From contig NZ_VLKE01000001.1 in the NCBI RefSeq assembly GCF_007830265.1, positions 2,294,001 through 2,358,000 on the forward strand: a stretch of DNA of 64,000 nucleotides, read 5' to 3'. This document shows, piece after piece, positions 47,996 through 58,318 of the stretch. How positions within the stretch are numbered: the stretch's first letter is position 1; every line of letters starts with the position of its first letter. The notes below the pieces were generated by a model, which was given only the letters and a program-made list of their open reading frames with translations, had not been told where the DNA came from and did no database searches. The translations under genes and the position numbers were made by a program. The stretch is from Micromonospora olivasterospora. Its GTDB lineage: Bacteria; Actinomycetota; Actinomycetes; Mycobacteriales; Micromonosporaceae.

Positions 47996-50900
47996 CACCC
48001 GGCTGCCACATCAGCTGGGAGTCTTGCCCGAGCGCCTGCGTCCTGGACCATCGACTCGGAGCCGAACCCACCGGAGTCGGGCCCGCCGTGCGCTGCCGCC
48101 GGTCCCCGGCCCGCAGACCGGCGCAGGCGCCCCTGACCCGTGCCGGCACCAGCAGGGCCAGCACCCTGATCGTGCCTGACGGTCTCGCTGCCGGACACCG
48201 CGAAATTGATCCCGAACGCCTCCAGGACCAGGTGCGGCAACATCTGCGTCAGGCCGGGCACAGACCTCTCCCTGGAATCCAACGCCTGCCGCAACACCTC
48301 CAAGGAAGGACTGGACAACTGCAGACGCTGCCGGAGATCCGTACGCTGAACGATCCGGTCAAGCTCGATGGCCAGATAGTGGCGGACATCATCAACCTCC
48401 ACCGTCGCCAGACCGAGCGTCTCCGCCACCTGGCCCCCCGCCCTGTCCAGCACCCGCTGGAAGAAGCCATCCCACGCCCGGGATGCCACGATCTCGGGCG
48501 GGGCCAGGGCCGTCGTCACCGGCGGTGGCACCGGCGTCCGCGGCTCGGCGTCCACCTCCATCACAACAACCCGCCCGGCGCCGGTCGGTGGCTCACCACC
48601 GCCGGGATTCAACCGCGCGTCAGAAACCCCCGACCCGTAACCGGGGAATCCTGGTGGCACGGCGTAACCATCGCCGTCCGACAGCTGCCCGCCCGCATCA
48701 GAGCCGACGTCAGCCGGGGGGTGCCACTCCATCGCCGCCGGCCGGCCCGGCAACGAATCAGAGACCGGGTCCGACGACCCCGAGCCCGACTCGGGCGGCC
48801 GAGCCGGCCGGTCGGACGGCTGCCAGGGGAAGCCGGCCGGTTCGGGGGAGGTGGCGTCCGCCTGCATGGCTTGGGACGGGCCGCGGGGTGGGGTGGTGGA
48901 GGCGAGCAGGATGGCGCTGGGGTCGATGCTGGTCGTGGTGGTGGGCTGCGGGTGTGCGGTGGTGCGGTCGGGAAGGAGGCTGGTGATGGTGGTGGGTCGT
49001 CCGGTGCTGTCGAACGCGGCGAGTCGGGTGCTCGACGCGAACAGGTGCCGCAGCCACGGGTCGGTGGTCGGGTCGGGTGGTTCGGGTCGGTCCTCGGCGC
49101 CGGGCACCAGGCCGTCGCGCACCTTGATGGTCGGTGGTCCGGATGGTTGTGGTTGGCTGTGGAGGGCGAACACGTGTTGTGGTTCGTTGGGTGGTGCGAC
49201 CCTGACCACGACCATCGAGCCCGGTGCCGCCCGTAGGGCGGCGAGTACGTCCTGTGGTGTGACTCCGTCGGGCCAGCCGTCGGGGTGGGCGACGCGTTCG
49301 GGTGTCGCGTCGAGGATGTCCAGGAGTTGCGGCCAGCTCGTGGTGGGGGCGAGTCGGCCGTCGGGTCCGAGGATCCGATCGTCGGATACCGTCCGGTTGC
49401 CGGGCCGTCCGTAGGCGGTGGTGTAGGCGTCGAGGGTGGCCTGGACGCACCACCACCACGGGTCGCGGCTGTCGGGGGCCACCGGTGTCTGATCGATCCA
49501 GTCGGCGACCCGCCGCGCGGACTCGGCCGCCGCGGCCGGCCCGGTCGCCGCGACCGCCGGTTCCGGTGCCGTGCTGGCCGGCTCGCCGCGTCCGACCGGG
49601 TCACCACCGACCGAGTCACCCAACGAGGACACGTCACCGAACGGATCCCTGTCCCCGCTGTCGCGCCCGACCGGGTCGCCGCTGATCAACCCGTCCCGCG
49701 AAGCGGCGTCACCGAACGAGTTCGTGTCCCAGAAATCGCGCCTGGCCGGGTCACCATCGACCGAGTCGGCCGACGAGGACACGTCACTGAACGGATCCGG
49801 GTCCCCGCTGTCGGGCTTGGCCGGGTCGCGGCTGATCGGCTCGTCCAGTGAGGAGAGGTCACTGACCGTGAAGGTGTCGTTGGGCCTGCCATCGCGGCTG
49901 AACACGTCATCGCCGGAGGCGGACAGGTCACTGACCGATGTCCTGTCGCTGGTGTGGTCGTGGTTCGGCGTGCCGTCGGTGCGGGGGGCAGCACCACCCG
50001 GCGCCGTAGTACGGGCACCGGCCGCAGCCGGCGTGCCCGGAGTGCCCGGCGCACCCGGCGCGCTGGGCGTGCCCGGCACGCTGGGCACAGCCGGCACGCT
50101 GGGGGTGGCGGGCGTGGCGTGGCCGGTGGCCTGGGCGAGTACCTGGTGGTATCCGTTGACCCAGTCCTGTCGGAAGGATCCGGCGAGGGTGTCGTGGCTG
50201 GCCGGTTCGACGCCGTACTCGCGGGCCAGGGCGGTGAACTGGGTTTCCGCCTGGCTGGTCGCTGCCGCGGTGTGCTGCTCGGGAGTCACCGACGCCAGCG
50301 GCGCGTCGGTACGCCGGTGTGCCGGGGTGTCCGTGCCGGATGCGGTGGTGTCCGGTGCGGTGGTGTCGGGGATGGCCGCGGCCGTGACACGGGCCGGCAG
50401 GTCGGTGACCGCCTGCCGGACCACGTCCGCCACGGCGCTCACCTGCGCGGCGTCGGGCCTGACCGCGGCAGCCGACGGCACGGCGGGCGGCACGGCGGGC
50501 GGCACGGCGGGCGGCACGGTCAGTGGCACGGTCAGTGGTGCGGTCAGTGGTGCGGTCAGTGGTGCGGCGGGTAGTGGAGTGGCGCCGAGGATCGCGTCGA
50601 GGCTCCGCTCCACGTGGGCCCGCACCTCCCGCTCGACCGCGGCGCGCACGACCTCCGACGGCGGTGTCGCCGCCCCGGCGCCCCCCGGCACGCCAGCGCC
50701 CCCGGCGGGACGACGCCGCCTGGCGGGATGACGCCGCCTGGCGGGATGACGCCGCCTGGCAGGGGGGCGGTGGCCGGTGTGCCCGTGGTGAAGTACTGGT
50801 CGAGGTGGTGCCCGACGGCCAGGTGCGCGATCGAACGCAACGCCTGCCGGTCGAACTCCCCGGGCAGCGCCGCGACAACCTGCTCCGGGCGTACCGCCGC

Positions 50901-51278
50901 CGGGACCTGCCCGCCCGCCGGGACCTGCCCCGCGAGGGTTTCGGTGACCTGGGCGACCGCCCGGTCCCGGACACCGAACAGGAACTGGTCGGTCAGGGCG
51001 GTGGCGGGCAGACCGACCTGAGACAGGAAAACGGGCACGGCCGGGTCGTTCTGCCGGGCGTCGGCCCACTCGGTGAACACCCGCTCGACCGGCACCGGAA
51101 GCCCGGCCAGGAACTGCCGCGCCGGCCCCGTCCCGGCCAACAACCCACCGTAGCGGTCCGCCAGATCCTGCTGGAACCGCTGCCACTGCTCCACCACCGG
51201 CCCACCCGCTGCCGCGACCCACGCCGGCACCGGCGCAGCCGGCATCGACAGGTTCGACACCGACCACGACGGCACCGA

Positions 51279-51436
51279 CAGGTCCAGGTGCGGCGCGGGC
51301 AGGTCCAGGTGCGGCGCGGGCAGGTCCAGGTGCGGCGCGGGCAGGTCCAGGTGCGGCGCGGGCAGGTCCAGGTGCGGCGCGGGCAGGTCCAGGTGCGGCG
51401 CGGGCAGGTCCAGGTGCGGCGCGGGCAGGTCCAGCT
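51279..51436 (-). repeat. Heptapeptide (21-bp) minisatellite, about eight units
   Basis: LDLPAPH repeated seven times, then LDLSVP, in the Pro-rich linker. Nearly perfect at DNA level; about twice the unit number of copy 1. Confidence 0.9.
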
Positions 51437-52708
51437 TCGGCGTGGGCAGGTTCGAAGCCGGCCGCGGCGCCGGGGTGGGCGGCGGGGCCTGCCCGCCGGT
51501 CACCACAGGCTTCGGATCGTCGACCCCAGCCTCGTACCCCGCGGACGTGTCCCCACCCACCGGTGTCGGCCCCACCGGCAGGACCGGCCTACCGTCCGGC
51601 GTGAACGCGAGGTGAGGCACCTGCGCCCGAGGCTGCATCACGGCGCGACTCACGACGAACCCGAGGCCGCTCGCGGCCGCCCCGCCCGCCCCCGAAATCG
51701 CCCCGGACAGAAGATCCGCACCAAGATTACCGGGGTCCCAGTACCCATCGACCATCAAGCTGGCGCCGATACCGAACAGCCCCTCCCCGAGGGTCTCCGT
51801 CACCGGCCGCGACAGCACATCGGTCAGCAGATGCTTGGTGGTGTCCGACACGCCCAGCTTGCCGACCGCGCCCGCGACGACGCCAGCGACCCTGCCCAAC
51901 GCCGGCCCGCCCACCGTGGTCAGGAACGCCACCGCCCCCGCGAACGCCGCCTGCTTACCGACCGTCGACCAGTTCACCCCCGGCTGCAGACCATCGGTCA
52001 TCATCGACACCTCGGCCAGCAGCGCAGAACCCGGCATGAACAACATCTGCATCGCCGTGCCACTCGCCGCCGACCGCACCAACGCCGACCGCAGGATCGC
52101 CTGAATGATCGTCCGCGTCTGCGCGATGTGCGCCGCCGCCCCCACCGGGTTCCAGAACCACATCGCCGCGGCGACGGCGAACTCGGCAATCATGAAGTTG
52201 AACATGGCCAACGCCGTACGCTTGCCGACCTCCGTCTCCACGAAGAACTTCTTCTCCGCATCGACCACGGCGAGCATCAGGTCGGCCGTCTCGGCCATCT
52301 TCCTCACAAACGGAGCGGTCTGCGCCACGAACCGGTCGAAGGCCTCACCCTCCCCCGCCTGCCGGACCGCCCTGATCGTCTGCTCCAGCAACGGACCCAG
52401 CACCGTACGCACCCGAAGCGCCAGCATTTCCAGCGTGCCGATGTCATCCCGCAACAACGGCAGCTCCGCCCGGGACACCCTCATCCCGGTGAACGCTTCC
52501 AAAGCCCGCAACCAGCTCTCACTGAGCTCAAGGGTCGGAACGGCGGCGGCCAACGCGCAACGCTCCTTCCCCGCCCCGGATCAGCCGCGCTGACCGCCGC
52601 TCATATCCGGAACCACATCAGCGCCGGCCCCCTCCGTGGCGACCCCGATTACGGTGACGGAGGCCCTGCTCACCGCCCACAGGCCGACCGGCGAGATCGC
52701 CCACACGG

Positions 52709-52927
52709 GCGTCAAAAGCCCCGACCCAGGCCACCCGGCGGCGGCACATCGAGCGCACGAACGCCCGACACAACGCCCTCAACCCGCTACAACGCTGCCA
52801 CGAACGCAAAGAAGACGTGGCCAACGCTCACTTCAACCTCGCCGATGCCATCGTCACCATCCGTAGCCTCATCCGTCAGGCATGGTTCTTGTACCGGTGG
52901 AACACCCGCTCCACCCGCCGACCATGA
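52709..52927 (+). pseudogene. C-terminal remnant of an IS5-family transposase (duplicate)
   Basis: Near-identical to 28762-28980, ending in the same RRP-stop. It was carried along in the segmental duplication. Confidence 0.7.
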
Positions 52928-53159
52928 AGGCCACCCGCCTGCGCGGCCGCTCAGCCAGTTGACCGAAGATGCCGAGCACGATGCTGCCCCAGCAACTCCA
53001 CCCGCTGCGCCAGCCTCGTTGAAGGGCACCTCTTCACTCATAACGCCGCCCGCATCTCGGCCCGCAGTCCCTCGTCGCCCGACACGCTCACCCTTACCTC
53101 CTCTGCTATCTCACGGCCGGGCCGTAGCAACGGGTTCATTGCGGCAATACACTGTTCAA

Positions 53160-53420
53160 CGGCCCCGGCAGCATCCGTCCCCGCCCCATCGTCGCGTGCC
53201 AGATCGGCACCGCCCTCGCCGCCCGCACCGAACGGGCCCCGCTCCGCTCCATCGGCCTGGCGACCAACCGCCTCCTGCTTCGGGGAATCGCGTTCGAACT
53301 CGCCTTCGCCGCCACCATCGTCACCGTGCCGCCGCTACAGACGATCTTCGGCACCACCCCGCCCGACCCCCTGATGCTCGCCATCCTGATCACCTTCCCC
53401 ATACTCCTATGGGCATCCGG
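53160..53420 (+). pseudogene. P-type ATPase C-terminal remnant (duplicate, shortened)
   Basis: Matches 29215-29480 (NRLLLRGIAFELAFAATIVT, PPLQTIFGTTPPDP) but loses its last ~25 codons to a small deletion near 53415. Confidence 0.6.
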
Positions 53421-53554
53421 CGACGGACAGCCGGGAAACATCGCCAGCACTAGTAGTGCTTTGTTAGGTTGTGTCGTCGAATGGGCGGTTGCAGGTGTGG
53501 CAAGCGCCGGCCATGACGACGAGCAGTTGTTGTAGCTCGCGTACTACGGCGTAG

Positions 53555-55059
53555 TACGGCAGCCGCCATTGGTGGTCTGACCTCGCGGGACGCGGTGGGG
53601 GCGTGCAACGTGGACGCAGCCGCCTGTCGATCATGTGTTTGTGAGGACTACAAGATCGAAGGCGGCTGCGGTTGCCAGGGTAGCGGCTGGGCGCGCGGTG
53701 CGGGAACGGGCCGGGCTGTTGCAGCGGCTGCGGTCGTGCTTCGCCCGAACGCAGACGTGGCAGCACGCGGGAAGGTACATATCGGCGCTGGTCAGCCAGG
53801 TGCCGAAGCGCAACGGGTGGACCATCGCCGAGCAGGTCGGGGACGCCACGCCGGACCGCACGCAGCGGCTGCTGAACCGGGCGGTGTGGGACACGACGGC
53901 CGCGATGAGCCAGGTCCGGCGGTTCGCCGCTGCGGGTCTGGACGAGGCGGCGCGCCGTCGGCGGCGGCGTGGCCTGGTCGTCGGCGCGTTGGACGAGACG
54001 GGCCAGCCCAAGCAGGGCAAGGCGACGTGCGGGGTGAAGCGGCAGTACATGGGGTGCGCGGGCCGGGTCGCGAACGGGATCAACACGGTGCACCTGTCCT
54101 ACGTTCGGGAGAAGACAGGGCACGCGTTGATCGGGGCGCGTCAGTGGATCCCGGCCGAGCACATCACCGACCCCCGGGCCTCGGCCGGTATGGGACTGCC
54201 GCCGGAGGTGGAGTTCCGCACCAAGGGCCAGCTGGCCATCGATATCTGTGCTGATGCGTTCGCCGACGGCCTGGTATTCGACTTCGCCTGCGGCGACGAG
54301 GTGTACGGCAACTGCACACAACTACGGGAGTTCTTCGAGCAGCACGGGCAGGCGTACGTGCTGCGGGTCGCTGCCACCTTCATGATCGACCTGCCCTCCG
54401 AAGCGAAACTGACCTGCGCACAGGCCGTCACGCTGCTGGTCAAGGACAAGCGTCGGTGGGAGGTCCGCTCGGCCGGTACCGGGTCGAAGGGACAGCGCTG
54501 GTATGCCTGGGCGTGGATCGCCACCGCCTCGCCCCGCCATCATCTGCTCATCCGCCGTCACCTGCGCAGCGGTGAACTGGCCTTCCACTACTGCCATGTG
54601 CCCGAGGGGCAGATCCTGACCAAGACGAGGCTGATCCGCGCTGCCGGGCTGCGCTGGCCGGTCGAGGAAGATTTCGAGTTCAGCAAGGACCACTTCGGCC
54701 TGGATCAGTGCCAAGCGAGGCTCTACACCGCGATCCAGCGGCACACCGTGCTGGTCATGGCCGCCCTCGCGGTCTGCGCGGTCACCGCCGCCCACCTCGC
54801 CGACCGCACCGACACCCAGGCACCGCCGCCAAGCACACCGGACCAGCCGCCGCCACCCGAGCCCGGAATGATCCCGCTGACCGTCCCCGAGGTCAAACGA
54901 CTACTCGCCAACGCCCTCCAGCATCCGAAACCACCCGGCCACGCCACGCACTGGCTCAACTGGCGACGCCGTCACCAGGCCCGCGCCCGCTGGTTCCACC
55001 AACGCACACGGCTGAACCGGGACTACACCCTGGTCAGCTAGCAACTGGCGGCTGCCGTA
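53555..55059. mobile_element. Inner IS701-type insertion sequence
   Basis: 1505 bp with terminal repeats TACGGCAGCCGCCA at both ends and a 4-bp duplication gtag (53551-53554, 55060-55063). Inserted downstream of the outer element's transposase gene. Confidence 0.72.
53635..55041 (+). CDS. IS701-family transposase (DDE superfamily)
   Basis: 468 residues from a GTG. Motifs: VVGALDETGQPKQGKATCGV, DFACGDEVYGNC and WPVEEDFEFSKDHFGLDQ carry the catalytic D, D, E. Full length, no frameshift; only distantly similar to the outer IS701 protein. Confidence 0.88.
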   Translation: MFVRTTRSKAAAVARVAAGRAVRERAGLLQRLRSCFARTQTWQHAGRYISALVSQVPKRNGWTIAEQVGDATPDRTQRLLNRAVWDTTAAMSQVRRFAAAGLDEAARRRRRRGLVVGALDETGQPKQGKATCGVKRQYMGCAGRVANGINTVHLSYVREKTGHALIGARQWIPAEHITDPRASAGMGLPPEVEFRTKGQLAIDICADAFADGLVFDFACGDEVYGNCTQLREFFEQHGQAYVLRVAATFMIDLPSEAKLTCAQAVTLLVKDKRRWEVRSAGTGSKGQRWYAWAWIATASPRHHLLIRRHLRSGELAFHYCHVPEGQILTKTRLIRAAGLRWPVEEDFEFSKDHFGLDQCQARLYTAIQRHTVLVMAALAVCAVTAAHLADRTDTQAPPPSTPDQPPPPEPGMIPLTVPEVKRLLANALQHPKPPGHATHWLNWRRRHQARARWFHQRTRLNRDYTLVS

Positions 55060-55923
55060 GTAGAGGGTCAGGCCGGCGCATCCGCTTTTGGGTCCAGGCG
55101 TAGCAGGGTGCAGAAGGCTTGGGCGAGCACGGTGAGGGTGACGTGGCGATGCCAGCCGGTGAAGCTGCGGCCTTCGAAGTGGTCGATGCCCAGGCCTGTC
55201 TTGAGTTCGCGGTAGTCGTGTTCGACCCGCCAGCGGATCTTTCCGAGTCGGACCAGTGTCTTGAGTGATGTGCGTGGCTGCATGTTGGACAGCCAGTACT
55301 TGACTGGCTCGTCGGCGCCGGGTGGCCATTCGGCGATCAACCAGCATTCGGGCAGGCTGCCGTCGCCGCCGCGGGGGATGTCCCGGTTCGCGGGGCGGAT
55401 GCGTAGCCGTAGGAAGTGCGGACGCATCGCCGCGGTCGGGTTCGTTGTGCTGCGCCGGCTGCCGCGCCGCCAGGTGACCTGCCGTGCGGTGCCGCGGCCC
55501 GCGGCCAGGACCAGGTCCTTGAGGGTGACCGGCGGGTCGGGGTAGGCCGGGCGGGGTGGGCGGCCCCGTCCGGAGTGGGCCGCGGTGACCGGGACCGCGT
55601 CGGCGGGGTGGGCGGTGGCGGTCGGGTCGACCTGGACCACGTAGCGCAGGCCACGTTCGGCCAGGCCGAGCCGGAACAGGGTGCAGTCGCCGTAGCCGGA
55701 GTCCGCGGCGACCGGCAGTCTCGGCAGCCCCCACTGGTCGATCATCTGGTCGAGCATGTCCAGCGCGAGGCGCCATTTCTCCCGGTGCCGCACATCGTCG
55801 GGCAGGCGGGCCCGGCCCCGCCGAGCCCGCACCGCCGCGGCCCGGTCGGGATCGGCGAACATGGTGTCAACGCCGTTGCGTTTGGCGATCGGCGGATGAG
55901 TCAAGGAGGGCTTTGAAGACGCG

Positions 55924-55985
55924 AACGGGACTTCTGATAGATCAACTTGTGTCGAGCAAGAAGATCATGCCTCAGGAGTCCCGTT
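55924..55985 (+). promoter_or_regulatory. Leader hairpin covering the IS4 copy B transposase start
   Basis: AACGGGACT (55924-55932) pairs with AGTCCCGTT (55977-55985), overlapping the AGGAG ribosome site and the TTG start codon. Same layout as the leader of the other IS4 element, with different sequence. Confidence 0.6.
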
Positions 55986-57390
55986 GCAGGAGAAGTCTGT
56001 CATCACCCGGTCGATCGAGGTAGCCGGGGGTGTGCACGCGCCCGGACATCTGGGCGAGTTGACCCAGATCATCGACTTCGACCTGGTCGACGCGGTGCTG
56101 GAAGAAACCGGGACACGCGAGAAGCGGCTGCGGCTGCTGCCGTCTCGGGTCGTGGTGTACTTCGTCCTCGCACTCGCCCTGCTCGAACGCTGTTCCTACC
56201 GAGCGACCTGGGGGAAGCTGACCGCGGCCCTGGCCGGCTTGTGCCTGACGCGGCCGAGTACCTCCTCACTGTCACGCGCTCGCCGCCGGGTCGGAGTAGC
56301 ACCGCTACGGCGCCTGTTCGAGACCCTGGCCGGTGCCGTCGGTCTGCTCGGCCAGCCCGGCGTGTTCTACCGGGGCCTGCGTACCGTGGCCATCGACGGC
56401 ACCCACCTGCACGTGCCCGACGAGGAGCAGGTCACCTGGCGCTACCCCACACGCGTAGGAGACAAGCTGGAGTTCGGCTACCCGCTGCTACGGCTGCTCG
56501 TGGTGATCGAGTGCGGGACCCGCGCCCTGCTCGCCGCGGCCTTCGGCCCCGAAACAGAAGGCGAACTGGCGTACGCGCAGCGGCTTCTGGGCGTCCTGGA
56601 CCGCACGATGCTGCTGCTGGCCGACGCCGGCTTCGACGCCGCGGAATTCCTGCGCGACGTCGAAGCCGGCGGCGCGCAGTTCCTGGTCCGCTCATCCGCC
56701 CGCCGCTGCCCGACCATCCAGCGTCGCCTACCCGACGGCTCCTACCTGGCCCGCATCGGCTACGGCAGCCTACCCGCTCTCATCCTGGTGCGGGTCATCG
56801 AAGCACAGGTCACCGTCACACTGGCCGACGGCAGCCTGCGGCGCGAGCAGTGGCGGCTGATCACCAGCCTGACAGACCACACCCGCTACCCCGCCCACGA
56901 ACTCGTGGACCTCTACCACGAACGCTGGCAGGCCGAAACCACGTACTTCTCGATCAAAGCGACCATGCTCGACGGCCGCGTCCTGCGCTCCCGCAGCATC
57001 CCCGGGATCGAGCAGGAGGTGTACGCCCTGCTCACCGCCTACCAGGCCCTCATCCGCGCGGCAGCAGACGCCACCTGCACCCAGCCCGGCCTGGACATGG
57101 ACCGGATCAGCTTCACCATCCTCATCGACGCCGCCGCCGACACGATCACCACCGCCAGCGGAATCCTTCCCGGCAGCTCAACCGACCTCCTCGGCACGAT
57201 AGGCCACGCCGCGCTGGCCGACCTCCTACCCGCCTGGCGCCGCCCTCGAATCAAGGCCCGCTCCCGCAAGAACCCGACCAGCAAGTACAGCCCGAACGCC
57301 GGACAGCACCCCGCAACCACGCAGACCTACACCTTCCACGCCGACATCACAATCTTCGAAAAGGGGCTTGCCTCCCGCTCACGGCGCTAA
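55984..57390 (+). CDS. IS4-family transposase
   Basis: 468 residues from a TTG preceded by CAGGAG. IS4 N-terminal domain (VHAPGHLGELTQIIDFDLVD), DDE residues in VAIDGTHLHVPDEE and LLADAGFDAAEFL, and the YHERWQAETTYFSIKA signature; the tail ends close to the right terminal repeat. Appears intact. Confidence 0.9.
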   Translation: MQEKSVITRSIEVAGGVHAPGHLGELTQIIDFDLVDAVLEETGTREKRLRLLPSRVVVYFVLALALLERCSYRATWGKLTAALAGLCLTRPSTSSLSRARRRVGVAPLRRLFETLAGAVGLLGQPGVFYRGLRTVAIDGTHLHVPDEEQVTWRYPTRVGDKLEFGYPLLRLLVVIECGTRALLAAAFGPETEGELAYAQRLLGVLDRTMLLLADAGFDAAEFLRDVEAGGAQFLVRSSARRCPTIQRRLPDGSYLARIGYGSLPALILVRVIEAQVTVTLADGSLRREQWRLITSLTDHTRYPAHELVDLYHERWQAETTYFSIKATMLDGRVLRSRSIPGIEQEVYALLTAYQALIRAAADATCTQPGLDMDRISFTILIDAAADTITTASGILPGSSTDLLGTIGHAALADLLPAWRRPRIKARSRKNPTSKYSPNAGQHPATTQTYTFHADITIFEKGLASRSRR

Positions 57391-58318
57391 ACGCAACGGT
57401 GTTGACCATGGTGTCGTCCCACGATCGCGGACAGAACAACCGCCAGTTCGCGGCCACCGACGCGGTGTCGGTGACCGCCTGGACGCTTACCCCGATCTGA
57501 CAGTTGCCGGTCTTGCCCAGGGTGCCCGAGTACTGGCGGGCCACACACGGCGAGGCGGTGCCGTCCTTCGGGAAGCCCGAGTCGTCGATCACGTACGCGG
57601 CCGGGTCGATCGCGTCGACCGCCCACCGTGCCACGTTCGCCCGCACCGCCGTGTAGTCCCACGTCGAGGACGTGATGAACTGCTGCAACTGCTGATGATC
57701 GACGCCGAGGCGTTCCGCCATCGGCTGCATCGACTTCCGCGCCCCATCGGTGAGCAGGCCACGCATGTACAACTCGCCCTTGACCCGCTGATCCGAACGC
57801 CGAACCGCACCATCCAACATCGCCGCGGTGAACTCGACCAGCCGCGGACGCACCTTCTCGACCTGCTCCGGAGTCACACCACCAAGCCAAACACCAACCA
57901 CAATCGGCAGCTACGCGACACGCCGTGAACCTAACAAAGCACTACTACCACCCGTCCGATTAAAGCCTCCTCAGTCCGTCCACGTCCGGCCGGGTTCTGG
58001 CTGGTCCAGGCGCTGACTGCGGCCGGCATCTTCGATCGTCGATAACGGGCGGGTCTTCCGACAGCCATGAAATCCGGCTGCGTCCCGGTACGTCTGTGCC
58101 AGTTCCCCGACGTCCGAGCAGCCACCGAGCAGCCACCCACCCGACAACCACCGGCGAGGCTGCGAGTCCACCTTCGGCCGGGCTTCGTTGAGTGGCGTCC
58201 CTGATAGTGGTGTAACGCGGTTGGCGTGATCGCCGGACAGCCTGTCCGGCATAGAGCGCGGCCATCGCGTGATCTTTCGAGTGAACCTTCGACAGCACTC
58301 TCGAAAGGGACTACCGCG

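Larger units (their letters stand above)
42862..52553 (-). pseudogene. Second copy of the giant toxin-like gene, frameshifted
   Basis: Same architecture as 18611-28606, starting at the TTG at 52553. The N-terminal frame runs only to 50556 (665 codons), because the C tract at 50699-50703 has five bases where copy 1 has six (26868-26873). Beyond the tract the other frame stays open to 42862, covering the papain-like domain, eight 105-codon repeats, the OTU-like domain and most of the C-terminal domain. The last native residues (KQEPDTTP) run into DGGFGERPGETDQW, encoded by group II intron sequence, instead of KQEPDTAPPST. It could be dead, switched off by slippage, or a sequencing error; the region between the breaks keeps full coding quality, so any inactivation is recent. 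Confidence 0.8.
42907..53453. repeat. Long direct duplication, copy 2
   Basis: About 10.5 kb matching 18623-29576 in the same orientation, from the end of the giant gene through the IS5 and P-type ATPase relics to CACTAG. A deletion of about 70 bases near 53415 removes the ATPase tail seen in copy 1. Confidence 0.9.
55868..57404. mobile_element. IS4-family insertion sequence (copy B)
   Basis: 1537 bp. Terminal repeats CAACGCCGTTGCGTTTGGCG (left) and CAACACCGTTGCGTTTAGCG (right, reversed) match at 18 of 20 positions. Flanked by 10-bp target repeats aacatggtgt and accatggtgt (one mismatch). Related to, but clearly distinct from, the IS4 element at 29579-31092. Confidence 0.85.
55068..57901 (-). 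pseudogene. Outer IS701 transposase split by an IS4 element
   Basis: The N-terminal part (57901 down to 57405, MQPMAERLGVDHQQLQQFIT, YVIDDSGFPKDGTASPCVAR) and C-terminal part (55867 to 55068, FADPDRAAAVRARRGRARLP, KIRWRVEHDYRELKTGLGID) are separated by the IS4 element and its target duplication. Removing the IS4 element and one 10-bp duplication leaves 1287 bases, exactly 429 codons in frame, with the junction reading SWDDTMFADPD. The gene was therefore intact until the insertion. Confidence 0.85.
53454..57944. mobile_element. IS701-type element interrupted by two other ISs
   Basis: Both ends carry the 17-bp perfect inverted repeat TAGTGCTTTGTTAGGTT (53454-53470 and 57928-57944), flanked by ctag (53450-53453) and ctac (57945-57948). 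Its transposase gene is split by an IS4 element, and a second IS701-type element sits between the gene and the left end. Without the two guests the element would be about 1.4 kb. Confidence 0.82.

Noticed and set aside
18611..52553. Immunity gene for the giant toxin-like proteins
   Set aside because: I looked on both sides of each copy. Only IS relics, an ATPase relic and intron debris are present, so no immunity gene can be proposed from this window.
45688..53453. Very long plus-strand open frames opposite giant copy 2 (1182 and 976 codons)
   Set aside because: They are the mirror of the minus-strand coding frame in very GC-rich repeats. Their translations are Arg/Pro/Gln-rich with the same 105-codon period and no family features.
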